A program made the translations under genes and the position numbers. Positions 49,676 through 56,091 of a stretch of DNA of 56,091 bases are shown in pieces; position 1 is the stretch's first letter, and the number at the start of each line of letters is the position of its first letter. Source of the DNA: Saccoglossus kowalevskii (Eukaryota; Hemichordata; Enteropneusta; Harrimaniidae); contig NW_003118931.1 in NCBI RefSeq assembly GCF_000003605.2, positions 700,324 through 756,414 on the forward strand. The letters are read 5' to 3'. Under the pieces are notes generated by a model. It did no database searches and was not told the origin of the DNA. It was given only the letters and a program-made list of their open reading frames with translations.

Positions 49676-50470
49676 TCAACAGGTTATAACTGACTCCATA
49701 TCTTGGTTTGATAACGGCGACATGTCGTAAACGACGCCATCATCTTCTGCAAGTCTCGACTGGTCGTACAAAAGTTTTTGCCTCAGCTTAATCTCCTGTG
49801 CTTCTTTGCCGCTCAGCATATCCATCATGAAACCAATGTAGACGATAGCTAATCGCAGGGTCTCTATACGAGACAATCGTCTCTCGTATGCAAATGTCGG
49901 TACTCTCTTACGCAACATGTCGAATGCTTCATTGATGTTGTACATTCGTCTCCTTTCTCGTATATTTGCAGCTTTTCGTTGAGCGGTGGTGATGACCCTG
50001 CGTCTTTTTGGTTTAGAACTTTGCGGTTGGTGATTGTGGTGATAATGATGATACTGTTGGGGTGCCATATCAATAAAAGCTGGTCTTGTCGACATAAATG
50101 TGGAAGTTGAGGGAATCATGTTTACATCAATAGGCATTCCCTGCATCGTTACATTCATAGATGTGTTGGATGGATGATTCGGAGCTGGCCATGTTGACAA
50201 AAGACCGGTGTCCATGGTATTTGCTCGACTGTAAGACTGGTAACATTCAGTCGTCGGAACATAACTGTACTGTACATCACTTACTATCTGTTGTTCGGTT
50301 GCATTATAGTTCATATTATTGGCATAATCTGGCACGACCGTGGAACTGAAATTAGTCAACGTTGTTAGTGGCTCACTCACCGACGACACCGGCGATGCAC
50401 TATTATCATTGGTGTAAGGACTCTCGCAAGTTGTAGGATTATCTTGGTTACTGGCTGAAGGAGAATCCAT
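49676..50470 (-). CDS. Fer3: Fer3-family bHLH transcription factor, paralogue C
   Basis: A single-exon frame encodes 264 residues. The bHLH spans about residues 164-222: basic region [13 protein letters not shown], helix 1 [12 protein letters not shown], loop [13 protein letters not shown], and helix 2 [14 protein letters not shown]. All E-box-contact positions are kept, but helix ends have unusual Met substitutions (DMLRK, MMDML). KPKRRRV before it may be a nuclear signal, and a His-rich stretch (YHHYHHNHQ) precedes that. Residues 1-132 are almost identical to B apart from a two-residue deletion and one S/T change. The C-terminus ([15 protein letters not shown] onward) resembles neither A nor B. 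The start context is ACGATGG. It is convergent with B. The degraded TATA box suggests expression different from its sisters. Confidence 0.95.
   Translation of the reverse strand: MDSPSASNQDNPTTCESPYTNDNSASPVSSVSEPLTTLTNFSSTVVPDYANNMNYNATEQQIVSDVQYSYVPTTECYQSYSRANTMDTGLLSTWPAPNHPSNTSMNVTMQGMPIDVNMIPSTSTFMSTRPAFIDMAPQQYHHYHHNHQPQSSKPKRRRVITTAQRKAANIRERRRMYNINEAFDMLRKRVPTFAYERRLSRIETLRLAIVYIGFMMDMLSGKEAQEIKLRQKLLYDQSRLAEDDGVVYDMSPLSNQDMESVITC
50079..50470 (-). repeat. Inverted near-identical tract, C copy (gene-conversion candidate)
   Basis: This is the partner of 35027-35424. The match ends sharply at 50079; beyond it codons for the same residues differ at many third positions. Confidence 0.93.
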
Positions 50471-50600
50471 CGTTGTATTTTTCTTACAAATTGAGTTTCA
50501 CGAATTAAAAGTTATGTTAAACAAACACTGTAAATCAAAACCCTTTTTCAATACAATCGTTCTCAGTAAGTTGCGAATGAGCGTCGTCGAAGAACTGTTT

Positions 50601-50911
50601 CTCGTGGGCTAAGTGCACGCCGCTGTGACGTGGCACGCGGCTCTATGTGGACAACCCCCGGACACGAGCTTACTGTCAGACCCAGTCCATTCAGGAGCGT
50701 ATCGTTTCTGATTAAGTTAATGAGTGATTGAAAGGTAACAAGTGGTTCTATAATAGATGCGAGCACCACGTCAGTTTATTGTTAGTACAATGCGTAGCTA
50801 TTTTGCGAACACTGCACAGGAACAACAAATAGCGCAACGTCCAAATGCTGACATCTTCCGTACGAGTGGGAGTGTCAGAGCTTTTGATTGGCCCATAATT
50901 CAATCTGTCAC
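50601..50911 (-). promoter_or_regulatory. Proximal promoter of Fer3 paralogue C, TATA degraded
   Basis: Read on the minus strand the words follow the B order: TGACAG, GGCCAATCA, GTCAGCATTTGGACGTTGCG, CTGACGTG (50767-50774), AATGGACTGGGTCTGACAG, GTGCCACGTCACA and GCCCACGAG (50601-50609). At the position of the TATA box the sequence is CATAGAG (50641-50647), with the same 38-bp spacing to GCCCACGAG. It also shares CACTTGTTAxCTTTCAATCAC with A. The block is diverged from B at many sites, unlike the coding tract. Confidence 0.8.
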
Positions 50912-51048
50912 TTGTTGATTGTTCATTTCAATAATTGGTCATGCAAAACATATGAAGCATGTTCCCGGGTCATACGAATCTGAATCTCACTGGCTAACAA
51001 GTAATGGTCTATTTTTGGTTTTCGTAACGGAATAATTGTATGTAGTAC

Positions 51049-51072
51049 TATATATATATATATATATATATA
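51049..51072. repeat. (TA)n microsatellite
   Basis: Twelve TA units lie within a CTATAT...ATATAG palindrome. Confidence 0.97.
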
Positions 51073-51074
51073 GT

Positions 51075-54000
51075 AGAAACTGTTTTATTACAACTATTAA
51101 TTATGTAACATAATAAATTCAAATTTTAGCAAATTAAAATATCAAGCCTCTATCAAGCGGGATACGTTCACTGATCGCTTCACGCCCCTGGAATAAAGCT
51201 CCACGATGTGGAAAGCAATGTTGGATAAAAGAAAGGCAAGAAAAAAACATCCACATTAAAAATGATGTGATATAAAATATCACAGAGCAGACAGGGATTA
51301 TATGCATTATATTTTATTTTTATCATTAATTAATCCGTTGGTATTACATTGGCAGCAGCTGTAGGAATGTTACTCTCCGCTAGTCATCGCCATGGCAACC
51401 CCTCATATAATAATTACAACCAGCGCAAAGCGTCCCCTACGACCAAATATTAACCTGATGTGTGGGTTGGGGTTAGACCCCCCTCCACGTAACATAGGTG
51501 TATGGAAAGGACATGATGTAATTCATATTTCTTTCTAACCGGCAATAGTTGAGTACGGGACGAGGGGTCCAAATCGTCCATGATCCATTCTTTAGCATGT
51601 ATAAATCTAAATTTCTAATTATAGTGGCCCTTATTACTATAATGCCCTTCTCTACGCACTAACTTCAAGATGGCACTCCGCTATACATAGGTAGTCACTG
51701 ACATGTTCCACTGTTACAATGATCGCGCCATGTACTGTAACACTGAATCACGACGTGTAAAACAGTGAGCGGCATTATTTTGTCATTTTGCGATAAGCGA
51801 GTGAAGATGCGAACGAGCAATTAAACCCCGACCTGACCTATGTGTATAGGCGGCTCCTAATACCTGTCACTTAAAGTCATTGTATCATTAAAAAACAAAG
51901 CCATCGTCCTTATGTTAGTCCTTATAAGAGGTGTAATTTTCAAGTTAAAACAAGTAGAGTCTGGACATTCTTTGCAGAACACATACATCCTACCTATACC
52001 TATCATGTACTGCCCCGGGCCAAACCAGTTTTCACTCATTTGCACTTTATTCAAGAAACGACTCAATATCCTTGGAGATGCAATGCCAATGTTCATGCAC
52101 AGGGTGTCGATTCACTGCTAGATATATTCGAGTTTACGTGAATATCATGATGCTTAACAATTGTGTCTTCTTGGTAATTAAGTCCGCTGGTCTGGAAATG
52201 TGCCCTCTACGACTGAAAACATGAAACATTGTCAATAACAACCGCTATAAGTGTCAAGCACACGGTGTGTCAATGGCGCCATGCGAATAGAAAATACGAA
52301 CGATACTTACCATTCGAGCTTGTTTTCACTTACTTATAATAGATACCTTAAGTAAATATTTGATAAAAAGAATAAATTATGAATTTTGATTGGTTTCGAC
52401 ATTTCCCGCGCTATGGCATTATGTTTTAAAATAAATCATAAATTTTAAATTTAATTAAATAAGTTTTTGATAATAATAGCGACACCTCATTGTCTAGTAT
52501 CGTCTAGTGTGTACACAATAGGTCATTTACCCAAGAAACTGTAGAAGACACGATCGTCAACCATCAATACTTCATTTGCATAATGGCCGCCATAGAACGG
52601 CATAAAATAGGTATGTGTTCCAAAGAGAGTACTACGTGGTAATGTAATCCCACCAAAAAGTTACCAAAGGGGTAAGAATTGCCTAGATCAATTTTAAAAA
52701 ATGAATATGTATTTGAAATCGTTTGCAGTAAAAATGAAAGCCATATTCATAACGACAGACCTCACAACCACACAATATGACTTGAGTTTTACATTTAATT
52801 TTGAGAGAACTGTTGACGAATGGTGAAATTAAATGAAAATCTAAACTAACATATTTAGAGTAAAAACTAAACTTACTTATGTGTTGTTTCGTCTGATTTG
52901 GTTAGCTAACCACCGTCACATTCAGACCAGAAAGAAATTAACATACTTGTTATATAATCGGGATAGTATAATATTTATGACTCTAGACATGATGGGTTAA
53001 CCAGGTAATATAAAATATTTAACGATGTCGGGTATTAAGCTAAAGAGAGCTGGCACACTTTCAGTTAAAGTCTTATATGAACGTGTTATGGGTAATTTCA
53101 GTATTTTTTTTCATTTCAAGTGTTGTAAACAGTGCTTATTAAATACAATGTCAAAAAATCACATCTAGTATGAGTACCTATTTGTTAACCTATGTGCTAC
53201 AGCAACAGCTGACAAGGCGATCAATACATCACTATATAAAATGAAAACATCAAGAATAACCAGCCATTTTTATTGTTATTTTGGGGCCATATCATTACAG
53301 TTGTATTATTTGCACCACTGAGTTGAAGTCTTTAACATAATGCAGTAAATCGAACCATGAAACGAAATCGATAGTTATAGCGTTCGTAAGTTAAGAGTGT
53401 TAGAACGAGAAAAATGCGGTTTCGTATTCTGCTTCGGAACACGCTTAAAATAGAATTGACAGTTCACATTCACATACTAAAGTGTTAAGATGTATACTAA
53501 TAAGGTTATCGTGAGAATACCACAAAATACTGGGATCTCATGAACCTCCGTTACGCGTCGGTCGATAAGATCTATATTGTGTTTCGTAATCTGTAGCATC
53601 GTTCCATCGTTTTGGTGACCGCAGTAGCTTCTGACCCGGATCTTACGAACACCCTAATTGTTGCATTCGGTATATTGCACGAATTGTTTCATATAACAAA
53701 AACAAAATACTAGTACATCTGATAATAGAACATCAAACATCATGATTTTTCGTCTCATTTTAATAATAACACAACTACCGCGTTATATACATAAATTATA
53801 TTTGTTACGCAATCTTAAATTTATAATTTACAAGCAACTGTAAGTAACTATACTTTTATGGAACCTATGTGTGAGAAGAATTGTCGATTTGACAGTTGTC
53901 TGCAGCGTCGGAACTCTCAGCTACTAATAGAATATAGAAGGTCAATTAATAGACCTTGCTTCGTGAGTCAACTGCTTTTAGAATATTGTTTTCGACAACC

Positions 54001-54640
54001 TGAGTTATCATGCTGACATTGAATGGAAAAGAAATGGCATTTGAGAAATGAAACATCGTAAGTTGTCCAACAACACGAAAACTCTCCGATGTACCTAAAA
54101 TTCACTTTTCTTACGCATCACACACCAAAATGACATTGAAAAACACGTTTCAACTCAAGTCATTATACAATAGACATGATTCGTTTACCAAGTTCGTATA
54201 TTACGAAGCAATTGTAGTGAATGACAAGTTTTTTTTTGTTTTTCTCAGTGCATCATGTTTTACTCTAAATGCCAAGAAACACGCCCCTATGGGTCCTTGA
54301 AAACTGCAATTCAAAAATGATAGACGCGTTATTTTTTATAAATTATACTTTGTAAAGTGTGGTGGTAGTTGGTTTGAAACACCGCGCAACTACCCCCGAA
54401 TCCCGGGCGATGGTTATCATGAAAAAATATATAGCAGAATATGTTAGTCATTTTAATTTTGTTTACGTGTGTTTCCATAGGAATACGAGTTAATTTGTGG
54501 TCAGAGTACTAGTATGTACAGCCTGCAATGTTTCGTTTATATGCGGGCAACGGTTTTGGCATCTTTGCCGCTGACACAATGCGATATGCCATAAACTGTT
54601 ACACTTGGTGTTAACGTGTCTTTTCGTGACTCTGAAAAAC
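51075..54640. other. Intergenic, one weak minus-strand frame
   Basis: The frame at 51857-52096 (minus, 79 codons) has protein-like composition, including NWFGPGQYMIGIGRM and a CKECPDSTC Cys pair. It lacks a clear acceptor or family match and overlaps a plus-strand frame of similar length. Nothing else was recognised. Confidence 0.4.
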
Positions 54641-54995
54641 AGAGTCATACCCCGACCCGGCTCATCGCGAAAACGGTGTCAACAAGTTCGTTCGTCGATT
54701 GCCGCGAACAATGGATGCGACAACGAGGAGCCCTGCTCGTGAAACGCACATAAAGATACAGTCGCGTGTCAGCGGGCTTTGAAACAATGGATTGTTAAAC
54801 TAATTATCATGCGACAATGACCGCACCGCCCACAGTGCAAAACAACTTTTGGAGGACACCGGACATTAGTCACCTAGTCGCGAACCTATCTATTGTAAAT
54901 GATTTTAAACGATTCCCCCTGGAGGGGAGGAGTCCCCTCTCTCCACTAGTACAGTAGTCCGAAGCTCACTTACCCGCGCGTGTCAGCCGGGATTT
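54640..54995. repeat. CpG-richer patch with a 213-bp-spaced direct repeat and a hairpin
   Basis: CGCGTGTCAGC followed by GGG and TTTGAAACAAT occurs at about 54763 and again at about 54976. GAGGGGA-GGAG-TCCCCTC at 54922-54939 is a perfect 7-bp hairpin. There is no open frame. It may be a regulatory patch or the edge of a gene to the right. Confidence 0.4.
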
Positions 54996-54999
54996 GAAA

Positions 55000-55352
55000 C
55001 AATACAAGTGTAAACAACACTAACATATTAAGATAAGCGACATAGTGCTCCATAAAATTGACAATGCGTTCTTTAGGAACAGCTTGGGCCAGGGACAAAC
55101 CGGCGTTTTATAGATAGTTTCCGGCATATTCATACCCTCCTGGTAAGAAGGTGTAACATCTTGCCGGGACGAATAATGCGGTTAAAAGATTAAGTTGTTT
55201 TGTGTTCTCTTTAATCTTATTTCAGGCAATTCAAAGAGACTGATAGCAAAACAATTATTTTCATTCATTTGCCGAATATGCATATATTTTCTTGTATATC
55301 CAGCGTTCAATTACTCAATATTAAAACATATAGTGACGTTATTTTCATTTTA

Positions 55353-55417
<65 letters not shown>

Positions 55418-56091
55418 AATCCCGAAAATATAATATTTTCAGACATATAGGTACACATTGTAATTATTTTATAATTATTATTTACGCTGTTCAGTGCACA
55501 TAGTTCGTTGGCGATATATACTGACATTATAAAGAACCATAATTCTATCAGCCATTCTAGTTTTAATCTTAGCGATACAACAGGGGATTTAATGCAAGTT
55601 TTATTCACAGGAAAAAAAAACAAAAAACAAAAAAACAAACAAAAAAACAGAGATTGCAGAGTCTCACTGACCAATCCCCCAAGGTACCAAGGTATACAAC
55701 ATGTGGTTACATTAAACGCTCCTATAGCATATCTGATGCGGGCGGCATTATTAAAACCTATATTTAAAAATACTAAACAAATTTAGGGCGTGAACAGCAA
55801 CAACTAACTTTCAAAACACTTCGCGGGTATTATTAGAGATTGCGTAGTGCTTTGTGACGATGTGATAATGCGGTAAAACTCATCCAAATTAAGAAACCAT
55901 ATTAGATGTATACATATATTTTAATCCACAGGACAATCAATTTATAACAATTTATACCAATCCCACATTAAAACAAATCAGAAGAGAATAGGGAAAATAC
56001 ATGAAAGTCTAGATCATTTTCAAAACTTCAATATAGAATATTTGTTAGTGCCGACGGACAACCGATTCAGTAGAAATACACCCGACTTTGT
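55000..56091. other. Intergenic at the right edge
   Basis: It holds an AT microsatellite and A-rich runs near 55613-55648. The frames crossing the microsatellite are low-complexity artefacts. Confidence 0.5.
55356..55413. repeat. (AT)n microsatellite
   Basis: About 29 AT dinucleotides run without interruption. Confidence 0.99.

Noticed and set aside
55195-55674. Frames of about 100 codons encoding (IY)n
   Set aside because: They are translations of the AT microsatellite, not proteins.
1-56091. tRNA, rRNA or retroelement genes
   Set aside because: I looked for tRNA B-box words such as GGTTCGA with cloverleaf context and for reverse transcriptase or transposase motifs in the open frames and found none I could support.

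Overview
This window looks like nuclear DNA of an animal, most likely an invertebrate bilaterian. It is AT-rich and gene-sparse, with long non-coding spacers, microsatellites, minisatellites and a satellite array. The only confidently recognisable genes are three intronless basic helix-loop-helix (bHLH) transcription factors. All three belong to the Fer3 family (FERD3L/Nato3 in vertebrates, Fer3 in Drosophila). I cannot assign a phylum from the sequence alone.

Layout. Positions 1-4290 are a tandem satellite with a 43-bp monomer, about 100 copies, running off the left edge. About 8.5-10.8 kb holds three diverged copies of a 0.8-0.9 kb unit. Its conserved core carries an octamer (POU-type) motif and an 18-bp inverted repeat. 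Fer3 paralogue A is at 15712-16512 (+), paralogue B at 35027-35854 (+) and paralogue C at 49676-50470 (-). B and C are convergent and about 14 kb apart. A 23-bp minisatellite with 115-bp higher-order periodicity lies between B and C (41683-42269). The rest is intergenic DNA with microsatellites, hairpins, a 195-bp tandem duplication and a few weak coding candidates. The best of those is a possible terminal exon on the minus strand at 26482-26655.

How the parts relate. The three paralogues share a proximal promoter architecture: a CCAAT-type motif, a CTGACGTG element, a TATA box about 120 bp further on, and a GCCCACGAG motif 36-38 bp after the TATA box. In C the TATA box is degraded. The DNA-binding domains are roughly equidistant (B versus A and B versus C each 49/59 identical by hand count). 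Yet the first about 390 coding bases of B and C are almost identical: 350 bp with only two mismatches, both synonymous. That mosaic is best explained by a recent gene-conversion tract between inverted paralogues that stops short of the bHLH domain. A local Fer3 cluster with conserved promoters, an activation-region homogenisation tract and a possible triplicated regulatory module upstream is the main biological interest here.
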